From: JANQSS01 sp965249735
GTDB lineage: Bacteria; Bacteroidota; Bacteroidia; Chitinophagales; Saprospiraceae
Reading direction: 5' to 3'
DNA length: 64,000 nt
NCBI GenBank assembly: GCA_965249735.1
Contig: CBDFMS010000023.1
Span: forward strand, 496,001 to 560,000
Positions 8,963 to 16,970 of this stretch are shown here, piece by piece. The position numbers and the translations under genes were made by a program. A model generated the notes under the pieces. It did no database searches, had not been told where the DNA came from, and was given only the letters and a program-made list of their open reading frames with translations. Numbering within the stretch: the first letter of the stretch is position 1; each line of letters opens with the position of its first letter.

Positions 8963-10330
8963 ATGAATCAAACAATTGACAACTTCAAAAACCAACTTAG
9001 AGGAGAATTAATTCTTCCGGAAGATGCATCTTACGATCAATCACGCAAAGTCTATAATGCAATGATCGACAAGCGTCCCGGCATGATTGCAAAATGTGTA
9101 GATGTAGCGGACGTCATTAGTGCCGTCAATTATGGCCGAGAAAATAAATTATTAATAGCAGTAAGAGGTGGTGGTCATAATGGTGGCGGCCTGGGAATTT
9201 GCGATGGCGGTTTAGTCATCGATCTTTCGGGAATCAAGTTCGTTCGTGTAAACACCTCTGATCAAACGGTCCGCGTTGGTGGAGGTAACGTATGGGGAGA
9301 AGTTGATCATGCCACACATCCATTTGGGCTTGCCGTTCCGGCAGGCATTATATCAACGACAGGTGTCGGTGGATTGACATTAGGTGGCGGTGTTGGCCAT
9401 TTATCCAGAAAATATGGTTTGACCATTGACAATTTATTGGAAGCTGATATGGTATTAGCTGATGGATCTTATGTTACTGTCAGCGCCTCAGAACATGCTG
9501 ATTTGTTTTGGGCCATCCGCGGTGGAGGTGGAAATTTCGGAATTGTAACCTCATTCAAATTTCAGGCACATCCCGTAAAAACCGTATTCGGTGGCCCAAC
9601 CTTATGGCCAATCGAACAGACAGAAGAAATTATGGAATGGTACCATAGTTTTATTCACAATGCCCCTGATGATTTAAATGGTTTCATAGCGACCATGGTT
9701 ATTCCCGGGCCTCCATTTCCGGAACATCTCCACCTTAAACAGTTTTGCGGAATCGTTTGGTGTTATACCGGTGAGTTGGATAAGGCGGAAGAGTTGTTTA
9801 AGCCGGTACATGACAGGAATCCGCTATTTGCACATGTTGGTGAGATGCCTTATCCTTCCGTGCAAACACTTTTTGATGGATTGATGCCTCCAGGACTACA
9901 ATGGTATTGGAGGGCTGACTTTTTTAATGAACTTAATGCTGAAGTAAGAGCACAACACCTAAAATTTGGATCAAATATTCCAACTCCACTATCACAAATG
10001 CATCTCTACCCCATCAGTGGTGCGGCAAGCCGCGTGGGAAAAGAAGAGACACCATGGGCTTACCGGGATGCAAATTATGCAGGGGTCATCGTAGGTGTAG
10101 ATCCGGATCCGGCAAATGCAGAAAAAATAACTGATTGGTGTAAAGCATATTGGGAAGCAGTACATCCCTATTCATCAGGTGGCGCGTATTCGAATTTTAT
10201 GATGGATGAAGGTCAGGACCGAGTGAAGGCGAGCTACAAACACAATTATGATCGCCTCGTTCAAATTAAAACTAAATATGATCCGGATAACGTGTTCAGA
10301 GTAAATCAGAATATTCGGCCGGCATCATAA
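8963..10330 (+). CDS. FAD-binding oxidoreductase with BBE domain
   Basis: Flavoprotein oxidase/dehydrogenase of 455 residues in the PCMH/berberine-bridge group. The FAD domain (about 38-205) has RGGGHNGGG with His72, the usual site of covalent attachment to FAD, then GVGGLTLGGGVGHLSRKYGL and IRGGGGNFGIVTSF. The C-terminal BBE segment (about 405-452) ends YDPDNVFRVNQNI. The second attachment Cys found in bicovalent members is absent: the corresponding segment reads AGIISTTGVGG. Mono-covalent FAD is therefore expected. Substrate unknown; relatives oxidise sugars, alkaloids and alcohols. No signal peptide is seen. Confidence 0.9.
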   Translation: MNQTIDNFKNQLRGELILPEDASYDQSRKVYNAMIDKRPGMIAKCVDVADVISAVNYGRENKLLIAVRGGGHNGGGLGICDGGLVIDLSGIKFVRVNTSDQTVRVGGGNVWGEVDHATHPFGLAVPAGIISTTGVGGLTLGGGVGHLSRKYGLTIDNLLEADMVLADGSYVTVSASEHADLFWAIRGGGGNFGIVTSFKFQAHPVKTVFGGPTLWPIEQTEEIMEWYHSFIHNAPDDLNGFIATMVIPGPPFPEHLHLKQFCGIVWCYTGELDKAEELFKPVHDRNPLFAHVGEMPYPSVQTLFDGLMPPGLQWYWRADFFNELNAEVRAQHLKFGSNIPTPLSQMHLYPISGAASRVGKEETPWAYRDANYAGVIVGVDPDPANAEKITDWCKAYWEAVHPYSSGGAYSNFMMDEGQDRVKASYKHNYDRLVQIKTKYDPDNVFRVNQNIRPAS

Positions 10331-10398
10331 ATAAAAATGAAGTTGGCAACCTATGCCGATGAAAAGTTAAGGTTAGTCAAGTTGGTTGATAATTATTT

Positions 10399-11220
10399 TT
10401 ATTGCGATTGCCATTCGACCAGCTCCAAATCTGTTGGATCATCGAAGCCTTTTAGCATTGTTGAACCGAGCGATTGAAAGCGGACGTCTTTCCCTATGCA
10501 AAGTTCACGAATAATCCTGGCCGCTACGATTTCAGCAGGTCCTCCGTGACTGCAAATTCGGGCGGCCAAATTCACCGTAGAACCGAAAAGGGCATCTCCA
10601 TCCTGTACCGGTTCTCCGGCACCGACGCCGATTCTTGCTTGAAGGAGCACATCTTCTTCACGCAATTCATTGTCGTTGAATAATTGCTGTTGAATAGCGA
10701 TAGCACATTTTGCAGCTGTGTAAGCTGAACGAAAACTGGTAAGGAAGCCGTCTCCGGCTCGATCTACCTCACGGCCACTATGGTCAACAAGTGCTTTTCG
10801 AACTACATCCCGATATCTGCGAACCAGGCCAAGTGCCTTGGCATCACCGAGGGTTTCGGTGATATCAGTAGAACTCACCATATCCACAAACATGATGGCG
10901 CGAAATGGACTCTCAGTAATTGCCTCGCCTTCCTTTAATTCTGGATCAGTCACACGTCCCAGGAACTGTGCCACTGTTGAACCATCAACCTCAATAACTT
11001 GATTTGGAATAAGTCCATGTGCCTCCTGATGCATCTCACGAACAGCTGCGGCCGAAGGCGCTTCAACGAGACAGAACGCTACACCCCGGGATTCATCATG
11101 CCAATAAGTCAATGCCTTGCAATGGTGCCGTTCTTGAATTTCAACATCCTTATTATGGGCTTGCAACACTTCTTCTGATGTCGCTTCGCGAATATCATGT
11201 CGATCCATATATAGTGGCAT
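10399..11220 (-). CDS. DUF4242 domain fused to class III nucleotide cyclase
   Basis: A 273-residue fusion. Residues 1-90 form a DUF4242-like alpha/beta-barrel domain (SCO4226 family, reported to bind nickel in one member). Residues 105-273 form a class III cyclase domain: the metal Asp residues are Asp113 (FVDMVSSTDIT) and Asp157 (RAGDGFLTSF), and the transition-state pair is Asn217 and Arg221 (VNLAAR). The base-selecting Lys common in adenylate cyclases is Asp153 here, so cAMP versus cGMP cannot be predicted. It is cytoplasmic, with no membrane segment. A simple model is a small-ligand or metal sensor controlling nucleotide synthesis. The promoter carries a palindrome (11301-11318). Confidence 0.88.
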   Translation of the reverse strand: MPLYMDRHDIREATSEEVLQAHNKDVEIQERHHCKALTYWHDESRGVAFCLVEAPSAAAVREMHQEAHGLIPNQVIEVDGSTVAQFLGRVTDPELKEGEAITESPFRAIMFVDMVSSTDITETLGDAKALGLVRRYRDVVRKALVDHSGREVDRAGDGFLTSFRSAYTAAKCAIAIQQQLFNDNELREEDVLLQARIGVGAGEPVQDGDALFGSTVNLAARICSHGGPAEIVAARIIRELCIGKDVRFQSLGSTMLKGFDDPTDLELVEWQSQ

Positions 11221-11300
11221 ATTCCCTCCTTATTTTGCGTGAGACAAGCAAGCCTATTTGCTCAAATGATTTATCGATCCGCCTTCGTCACTTGGTTCAT

Positions 11301-11318
11301 ACTACCATGATTGGTAGT
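11301..11318. promoter_or_regulatory. Operator-like palindrome ACTACCA-TGAT-TGGTAGT
   Basis: Perfect seven-base arms with a four-base centre, four bases downstream of the minus-strand -7 box at 11323-11330, so it covers the expected start of cyclase transcription. That is a classic place for a dimeric repressor of the TetR, MarR or HxlR type. No regulator gene is adjacent. Confidence 0.6.
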
Positions 11319-11322
11319 TTTG

Positions 11323-11330
11323 CAAATATA
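11323..11330 (-). promoter_or_regulatory. Bacteroidota -7 box TATATTTG for the cyclase gene
   Basis: Exact TAnnTTTG on the minus strand about 100 bases before the cyclase start codon, immediately followed by the palindrome at 11301-11318. Confidence 0.55.
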
Positions 11331-11429
11331 CATTCTATCATCCAGAATCTTTGAGCGTCTATGAATAGGTTCTTAATCTCAATCGAAAAACAAAAAATTA
11401 TAAACAATAAATACCAATTATAATTTGAT

Positions 11430-11437
11430 TAATTTTG
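11430..11437 (+). promoter_or_regulatory. Bacteroidota -7 box TAATTTTG
   Basis: Exact TAnnTTTG match 25 bases before the ATG at 11463, in a very AT-rich stretch. No clear -33 TTG is seen. Confidence 0.4.
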
Positions 11438-11462
11438 AAAGCGAACTTTAAAAAATAAAATT

Positions 11463-11768
11463 ATGAAAGCTGTCCAGGTTCAATACACCGTCCAACCGGA
11501 ATATGTCGAAAAAAACAAAGACAATATTCAAAAAGTCATGGAAGCTTTGAAAGCCAATCCTATAGCTGGTATGTTATACTCTAGCTATATTCTCGACGAT
11601 GAGCAAACATTTGTTCATATCAATATCGCTAAAGACAGTGAAACCATGTCCAAATTAAATGATTTACCTGAATTTAAAGAATTTAGAATGGGTCTTAAAG
11701 CAAGTAATCCCGTCTCTCCGCCTAAGCCAACAAATCTAAATTCTGTAGGTGCAGGTTTTGAATTATAA
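11463..11768 (+). CDS. Dimeric alpha/beta-barrel (ABM-like) small protein
   Basis: Cytoplasmic protein of 101 residues with the size and strand-helix pattern of antibiotic-biosynthesis-monooxygenase-like ferredoxin-fold proteins: a first strand AVQVQYTVQP, a helix (about 15-32), then strands LYSSYILDD and TFVHINIAKD. Such proteins dimerise and may oxidise small aromatics or have unknown roles. No catalytic residues can be assigned. Followed after 32 bases by an SRPBCC gene, so the two may be co-transcribed. Confidence 0.55.
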   Translation: MKAVQVQYTVQPEYVEKNKDNIQKVMEALKANPIAGMLYSSYILDDEQTFVHINIAKDSETMSKLNDLPEFKEFRMGLKASNPVSPPKPTNLNSVGAGFEL

Positions 11769-11800
11769 ATTTCATAATTTATCTTTAATAAACAGAGCAA

Positions 11801-12244
11801 ATGGACATTAATGTACACGTAGAGGATGTAGTTTATCGAGCGGATAATATCGTATACGAAGCTATAGTTAAATCTAATAAGATCACTAAGTACTTTACCA
11901 CGCGGACCAGTGGTGACTTAGTAAAAGGAGAAGAAATAATTTGGAATTTTGATGACGTCGGTGTTACACTGAAAATTCGAGTACTTAAAATGGATGAAAA
12001 TAAATCCATTTCCTTTTCGTGGAAGGCAAGTGGCCAACCGGCCATTGTAGAAATATTAATCAAGGCTGAGAAAAGCAACAAATGTACTATTCAGATACTG
12101 GAAGGCCCTTTCCGAAAAACAGATGAAGGTATTCAACGTGTGCTCGAACAAACCCAGGGTTGGACCGATTTTATTTGTTCTTTAAAAGCATATTTATATA
12201 CGGGAATTAATCTTCGATCAGGGGAACTATCTGATAATAATTAA
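11801..12244 (+). CDS. SRPBCC/AHSA1-like domain protein
   Basis: Protein of 147 residues matching the START-like fold of the AHSA1 group: an N-terminal strand with the VYEAIVKSNKITKYFTTR helix region, GEEIIWNFDDVGVTLKIRVLKMDENKSISFSW in the middle sheet, and a C-terminal helix beginning GWTDFICSLKAYL. These proteins bind hydrophobic ligands or act as small stress proteins. Probably co-transcribed with the gene at 11463. No ligand can be named. Confidence 0.75.
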   Translation: MDINVHVEDVVYRADNIVYEAIVKSNKITKYFTTRTSGDLVKGEEIIWNFDDVGVTLKIRVLKMDENKSISFSWKASGQPAIVEILIKAEKSNKCTIQILEGPFRKTDEGIQRVLEQTQGWTDFICSLKAYLYTGINLRSGELSDNN

Positions 12245-12494
12245 TTCATCCAATTTCGGAGTGCGTACTATGATATTTTTGAAATTAATTGAAGGCGGGT
12301 TCTTACGGGGGACTTTCCGTCGATTCTAGTCGAAATAAACTCCGACATAATCTGAATTTGAATGATGTGGTGAATGATATATTTTTTCTTAAAGCATGAG
12401 CAAATAAATCATACGATAATGTCTTTTTCGTCAAACAATAAATGCTGGTTAAAAAATATTGGATCAGTTATTAACTAAAACAGACTCCACCTCC

Positions 12495-13019
12495 ATGAAT
12501 CATTTTAATACCATCATTGAGACTGACCGATTAATCTTGAGACCGTTTACATTACTTGATGTTGACGCGTCTTATGAAATGAATGCCGACCCCGAGGTCG
12601 TTCGCTATACAGGTGATGGCGGCGTCAAAACGCGAGAAGAAATTTATTCAACAATCAGGGAAGATGTCCTTGGAGACTATAAAAAATATGGCTATGGTCG
12701 ATTTGCTGTAGAATTAAAAATGGAACAAAAGCTTATCGGGTTTTCAGGTTTGAAATATTTAGATGACCTCAAAGAAGTTGATATAGGTTATCGATTTATG
12801 AAAAAATATTGGGGATTTGGATATGCCACGGAATCGGGGAAAGCGTCATTGAAATTTGGCACGGATGTATTAGGGCTTAAAAAAATTATTGGCTTGGTTT
12901 TATCACCAAATGTCGGTTCTATTCATGTACTTAAAAAACTCGGTTTTGAGTACGAAAAAGACATTAATCTTGACGATGAACAGGTTCAACAATATTGCTG
13001 GTATCCAAAACAGAACTAA
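12495..13019 (+). CDS. GNAT family N-acetyltransferase
   Basis: Acetyl-CoA-dependent N-acetyltransferase of 174 residues, RimJ/RimL-like subgroup. It begins MNHFNTIIETDRLILRPF, has a core strand VDIGYRFMKKYWGFGYATESGKA containing the acetyl-CoA pyrophosphate loop, and NVGSIHVLKKLGF near the C-terminus. I use the ATG at 12495; a TTG at 12459 would add 12 residues with no family support. Substrate unknown. Confidence 0.87.
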   Translation: MNHFNTIIETDRLILRPFTLLDVDASYEMNADPEVVRYTGDGGVKTREEIYSTIREDVLGDYKKYGYGRFAVELKMEQKLIGFSGLKYLDDLKEVDIGYRFMKKYWGFGYATESGKASLKFGTDVLGLKKIIGLVLSPNVGSIHVLKKLGFEYEKDINLDDEQVQQYCWYPKQN

Positions 13020-13024
13020 CTTTG
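13017..13024 (+). promoter_or_regulatory. Bacteroidota -7 box TAACTTTG
   Basis: TAnnTTTG match overlapping the stop codon of the acetyltransferase gene, 24 bases before the TTG start at 13049. Suggests the next gene has its own promoter. Confidence 0.4.
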
Positions 13025-13048
13025 TAGCAGAGAATTAAAATATAATAG

Positions 13049-14221
13049 TTGTTGAAAATAATTTCATACACAGCCATTCTGTTTTGTTTCGTTATGGAAA
13101 CTCACGGACAACCGACAATATATGGTGATCTTGTGGTCTATGTGGAGGACCACGTTGACAACTTGCCCGGGGCAGGAACGGACATCTATGCAGATCCTGA
13201 TAGTTTAGATTTAATTTGCTGGCAATTCGGATGGAATCATGTCTTTTCATCATCGTACAGTGTGGCCGATTCTTTTTTCCAATTTTGTGATTTTCACCTC
13301 ATATTTTTCACTGACACCATCTTCAATGAGACCTACATAATTCTTGAAAAGGAGGAAGATGGGAACAATTACTGGGGCCTCTACGCCTGGAATCCTCTGG
13401 CATGCAGATCCAATGTCACGATAATGTCGCCACACCCAAAAAAGGACTTCAACACAGCTCAGGAAGGAGCCTACGCCTTTCGATACAATCAGGCTCAGGC
13501 TTTCATGACTACAGGTACGCATCGCTGTAATGCTATCGACACTTCCCCTTGTAGCGGGACTACATCGGTATGTAGTGGCTCCGCTGCCCCCTTTCGTATT
13601 TCCGATATGGCCCATACGAAGACATCAATCTTTCAACGAACGACGGAAATTTTATTGACCCATCTTGCGGATCCATTCTTTATCCAGTTACATGGATTTA
13701 CCAAAGATTCAACCGATCCATACCTCATTTTGAGCAATAGCAGCAAGGATCTACCTGCAAGTTTTGACTACTTGTCCCAATTGGCTACAAGCCTGGAAGA
13801 CATTGACTCCGTCCTCACCTTTGAAATTGCACATCTCAATCCTGCCTGGTATCGACTTATCGGGCTCACCAATACACAAGGAAGATTCATCAACGGATCG
13901 GCTGACCCCTGTATTCAAAATTCACCGGGCAATAGCGGGCGGTTTTTGCATATTGAACAAGAAAAATCCAGACTACGAGAAACTCCAACTGGCTGGCATA
14001 AAATAGCGATGGCCATCCAGGAAAGTTTTCGGGCGATTTCTATCGATAGTACTGTAATTATTCAGGGTCGCATAGCCGCTTTGGACTCAATCAATCTTTC
14101 ATTTAGCCATTTTCATCCAGTGGACAGCGCTATTATTGAGGCGTCCGGGTCTATCAACCTGCTGCCCGGATTTTCTTCTGACAGCGCAGGAATTATTGAC
14201 TTTCGGATTAAATCTCCATAA
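13049..14221 (+). CDS. Secreted protein of unknown function with hydrolase-like conserved residues
   Basis: Exported protein of 390 residues with a signal peptide (about 1-20, cleavage near THGQ). The start is TTG at 13049 or 13052; the next ATG (13094) would cut the signal sequence. The body contains short conserved-looking polar motifs: SPHPKKDFN, THRCN, SDMAH, IQLHGF, TNTQGRFINGS and FLHIEQEKSRLR. Several His, Asp and Glu residues in this order suggest a metal-dependent hydrolase, but I cannot name the family. The last about 50 residues (AIIEASGSINLLPGFSSDSAG) resemble the 3-coathanger stack domain of Bacteroidota secreted proteins. No T9SS domain is seen. Confidence 0.6.
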   Translation: MLKIISYTAILFCFVMETHGQPTIYGDLVVYVEDHVDNLPGAGTDIYADPDSLDLICWQFGWNHVFSSSYSVADSFFQFCDFHLIFFTDTIFNETYIILEKEEDGNNYWGLYAWNPLACRSNVTIMSPHPKKDFNTAQEGAYAFRYNQAQAFMTTGTHRCNAIDTSPCSGTTSVCSGSAAPFRISDMAHTKTSIFQRTTEILLTHLADPFFIQLHGFTKDSTDPYLILSNSSKDLPASFDYLSQLATSLEDIDSVLTFEIAHLNPAWYRLIGLTNTQGRFINGSADPCIQNSPGNSGRFLHIEQEKSRLRETPTGWHKIAMAIQESFRAISIDSTVIIQGRIAALDSINLSFSHFHPVDSAIIEASGSINLLPGFSSDSAGIIDFRIKSP

Positions 14222-14379
14222 AAGTACTACACTTCTGTACAACCTATCTCAAATCGAGATCAATGCTATTGGTGCATGATACAGCGACTAAGCACTTTTA
14301 ACACTCTTTTAGAATGTTTTCCACAACAATTGACCTCAAATAAATATTATATCTTGTCTCCTTAAATTAAAAAATCATC

Positions 14380-14886
14380 ATGATGTCATTTAGCAAATAT
14401 TTACTTTCTCTCTCTTTTTTGATTTTTCTGGGCTGCTCCAATGCTCCGGACAGACCGGAACCGGAACTTCAACAGAACAACACACCTGATCTGAGTGCGA
14501 CGAACGTCCAAACAACACCACCCGCTACGCCTCCGGCTCAAACCGAGAGTCCGGCACAAAATGCGAAAGGCGTGTGGCATTATACCTGCGCCGATGGATG
14601 TGAAGGAGGTGCTGCTAGCGCTCAGGCATGCGGTGTTTGTGGAAAAACGCTGGTTCATAACAAAGGTTACCACGAAAATCAACCTAACCAACAGAATCCA
14701 ACGAATACGATAACGAATCCAACCGATCCGGCTTCGACTGCCCAAAAGCCACCGGCTGCAGCACAAAATGCAAACGGCGTGTGGCATTTTACATGTGCTG
14801 ATGGTTGTGCCGGAGGAGCTGGTGCAGCTCAGGCCTGCAGCGGGTGTGGAAAGACACTCGCGCATAATGCGGCTTATCATCAGTAG
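14380..14886 (+). CDS. Lipoprotein with two Cys4 zinc-ribbon-like repeats
   Basis: Envelope lipoprotein of 168 residues. The signal peptide ends in the lipobox FLGC (Cys19). A Pro/Gln/Thr-rich linker follows, then two near-identical repeats at residues 61-99 and 130-168. Each reads GVWHxTCxxGC, GGA, QACxxCGKTLxHNxxYH, with four Cys (70, 74, 84, 87 and 139, 143, 153, 156) and conserved His. The CX3C plus CX2C spacing suggests a small metal-binding knuckle; the His residues could also contribute. The repeats are alike at DNA level, so the duplication is recent or under homogenisation. Function unknown; metal capture or sensing is possible. Confidence 0.8.
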   Translation: MMSFSKYLLSLSFLIFLGCSNAPDRPEPELQQNNTPDLSATNVQTTPPATPPAQTESPAQNAKGVWHYTCADGCEGGAASAQACGVCGKTLVHNKGYHENQPNQQNPTNTITNPTDPASTAQKPPAAAQNANGVWHFTCADGCAGGAGAAQACSGCGKTLAHNAAYHQ

Positions 14887-14935
14887 TGGACAGTAGGCAG
14901 TGGACCCTCCTTCGCCTAGGCTCCGGCGGGCAAGC
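14881..14935. repeat. Short degenerate direct repeat and GC-rich palindromic element
   Basis: CAGTAGTGGA followed by CAGTAGGCAGTGGA straddles the lipoprotein stop codon. A GC-rich segment follows with the palindrome GCCTAGGC and CGCC/GGCG arms, unlike the surrounding AT-rich DNA. It may be a dispersed intergenic repeat or a weak terminator. Confidence 0.3.
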
Positions 14936-15049
14936 AGTGGGTTGATGTCTGTATAATTTTGTTTGTCTGATTACAGGGCATTTTCCGTATTCTGCGTGAT
15001 AATCATTTCACATTGAGCGGCTTTAATCGTACTTTGCATTATAGATGTA

Positions 15050-15673
15050 ATGAGTGGTTCGATGGAGACGACAGACGCCATATTAAGGATAGCCTTACCT
15101 GTATTTTTCGCGTTTTACTTCGGTATCGCATTTATTGCCAAAAGCTATTTAGTCGCCCGGCGTATCGGCAAAAATCCAATGGTATTTCCAGTCGACGAAA
15201 GCGCACATAGCCTGATAGGTTATTATTTTAAGATCCTCATGGCGGTCCTATTTATCTACGTTATTATCTACGGTTTAAAGCCGAATTACTATGATTATTT
15301 CCTTCCGATTCATCAGTTGGAATATCCCATCATTCGATACATTGGTTTGGCATTGTTGATTGTCTCCTTCATATGGACCATCATCGCCCAGTTTCATATG
15401 CAAGATTCCTGGCGAATCGGAATAGATCAACACGATCCGACTGAGCTGGTAACTTCAGGCCTCTTTAAGGTTTCAAGAAACCCCATTTTTCTTGGAATGG
15501 TCAATAGCCTGATCGGGCTCTTTTTAACCACACCCAATGCCCTTACTGCCATTTTTTTAACGCTTGGCTATGTACTCATACAGACACAGATTAGATTGGA
15601 AGAAGCACATCTATTGAAACAACATGGCCAAGACTACATCGATTATCAAAAGAAGGTCAACCGCTTCTTATAA
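15050..15673 (+). CDS. Isoprenylcysteine carboxyl methyltransferase/PEMT-like membrane protein
   Basis: Integral membrane methyltransferase-like protein of 207 residues with about five hydrophobic segments. The C-terminal half holds the family signature: LVTSGLFKVSRNPIFLGM, where R-x-P-x-Y/F contributes to S-adenosylmethionine binding, and EEAHLLKQHGQDYIDYQKKVNRF at the end. Relatives methylate isoprenylated Cys, phosphatidylethanolamine or unknown lipids. The substrate cannot be inferred here. No operon partner is certain; the PNPOx-like gene starts 12 bases later and may be co-transcribed. Confidence 0.82.
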   Translation: MSGSMETTDAILRIALPVFFAFYFGIAFIAKSYLVARRIGKNPMVFPVDESAHSLIGYYFKILMAVLFIYVIIYGLKPNYYDYFLPIHQLEYPIIRYIGLALLIVSFIWTIIAQFHMQDSWRIGIDQHDPTELVTSGLFKVSRNPIFLGMVNSLIGLFLTTPNALTAIFLTLGYVLIQTQIRLEEAHLLKQHGQDYIDYQKKVNRFL

Positions 15674-15685
15674 GATCAGCCACAA

Positions 15686-16171
15686 ATGGACATTACCACA
15701 GATTGGAATAAAATAAGGGTACATTTTAATAAAAGTTTTAAATCTAACTTACACGTATCTGTTGGATCCGTCAATTCAAATCATCAACCAACGGTTACAC
15801 CCATTGGATCTCTTTTTCTAAATTCAGATCAAACTGGATTCTATTTTGAAAAATTTCCTTCGAAATTACCTCAACACGCAAAATCGAATAATCACATCTG
15901 TGTGCTTGCAGTAAATAGCAATAAATGGTTTTGGCTTAAATCAGTTTTCTATGGTAAATTTTATCAATATCCAGCCATTAAATTATACGGACAATTAGGG
16001 AATAAAAGGGATGCAACTCAACATGAATTAAGTCGATTTTATAGAAGAATGAGATGGACAAAAGGGCTGAAAGGTGATACGTACATGTGGCGGGAAATGG
16101 CACAGGTACGTGAAATCATCTTCACAAGAGCCGAGAAAATCAATTTGGGCGCCATGACAAAAGACTTATGA
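15686..16171 (+). CDS. Pyridoxamine 5'-phosphate oxidase-like (FMN split-barrel) protein
   Basis: Protein of 161 residues with the split-barrel pattern: HVSVGSVNSNHQPTVTPIGSLFL, GFYFEKFPSKLPQHAKSNNHICVLAVN, then KLYGQLGN. These match the PNPOx-like fold, which binds FMN or related cofactors. True PNPOx catalytic residues are not apparent, so a flavin or F420-type reductase, or a haem- or ligand-binding relative, is as likely. It follows the methyltransferase by 12 bases. Confidence 0.7.
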   Translation: MDITTDWNKIRVHFNKSFKSNLHVSVGSVNSNHQPTVTPIGSLFLNSDQTGFYFEKFPSKLPQHAKSNNHICVLAVNSNKWFWLKSVFYGKFYQYPAIKLYGQLGNKRDATQHELSRFYRRMRWTKGLKGDTYMWREMAQVREIIFTRAEKINLGAMTKDL

Positions 16172-16211
16172 TCGCACTACGGAAACAAGAATTAACCGAT
16201 AATAATAACAG

Positions 16212-16705
16212 ATGAAGACCTTTAGAAATAACGGGGCGGTAGGAGCAATGCTGGACGAATATGAAAAAGCACTTCATGAGCTACTACTTGTGATTGGTGA
16301 TGTAACCAATGAAGAATTAATTTTAATTGTGGACGGGCATACTGAAGATAAAGATTGTATCTCTATCCAAAATATTCTTACCCACATCATCCGTGCCGGA
16401 TATGGATATGTAATGGAAATCCGCAAAGCGCAGGGAGAATCAGTAGAATATATTCCCAGGCGTATTTTTGAAGAGGTTAAAGATTATCATCAAGGATTGC
16501 GGAACATGTTTAAGGCGAACGAAAAACTATTCGAAGATTATCCAAATCTAAAATTGGAAGAAACAGATAACCAAAAGAAATTTCAGGCCAGATGGGGCAG
16601 ACCTATGACGTCGAGCAATTATTGGAACATGCCATCGTACACGTGCTCAGACATCGACGACAAATCCAACGCTTTCTGTTGAATCTCAGAAGCATCACTG
16701 ATTAA
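16212..16705 (+). CDS. DinB family protein, frameshifted near the 3' end
   Basis: DinB/YfiT-like four-helix protein. The continuous frame ends at 16682, but its last about 28 residues do not look like DinB. From about 16599 the neighbouring frame reads TYDVEQLLEHAIVHVLRHRRQIQRFLLNLR to TAA at 16705, a textbook DinB C-terminus with the last metal-ligand His. Adding one G to the run at 16594-16597 joins the two as RWGQTYDVEQ. Earlier parts, such as ILTHIIRAGYGYVMEIRKAQGE, carry the first His. This may be sequencing error or a recent mutation. DinB proteins are metal-binding and often thiol-dependent transferases; the substrate is unknown. Confidence 0.8.
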
Positions 16706-16892
16706 TATTTTATTTGATCCGTGGTGTTTTGAAAACGAAAGACCACGTAGCCACGATTACACTGAATATGCTTTCTTAAATTCAGGGCATACGTATTCAT
16801 GCGATTGGTGGTGCTTTCATGTCAGTTTATAATCATAAGATCTTTGATCAAAAAACTGCTGTAATCTCATCTAACATCGATTCCCTATGTTA

Positions 16893-16900
16893 TATATTTG
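16893..16900 (+). promoter_or_regulatory. Bacteroidota -7 box TATATTTG upstream of the arsenite exporter
   Basis: Exact TAnnTTTG match 70 bases before the exporter ATG. No ArsR-type operator symmetry is evident nearby. Confidence 0.5.
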
Positions 16901-16970
16901 CTTCACTTGTAAATAGTCATGACATTGAACACCACCTATTGCACACTTAGCCCTAAATCCGCTCATCGAA

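Noticed and set aside
11019..11354. 111-codon plus-strand frame over the cyclase promoter
   Set aside because: Overlaps the cyclase gene antisense and the operator; the translation looks random.
13250..13615. 121-codon minus-strand frame
   Set aside because: Antisense shadow of the secreted protein gene; no recognisable features.
14401..14880. 159-codon minus-strand frame opposite the Cys-repeat lipoprotein
   Set aside because: Mirror of the repeat gene; Ser/Thr/Arg-rich translation with no signal or domain.
16703..16760. Terminator after the DinB-like gene
   Set aside because: CGTGGT/ACCACG arms exist with an inner GTTTT/AAAAC, but no T-run and a long imperfect loop.
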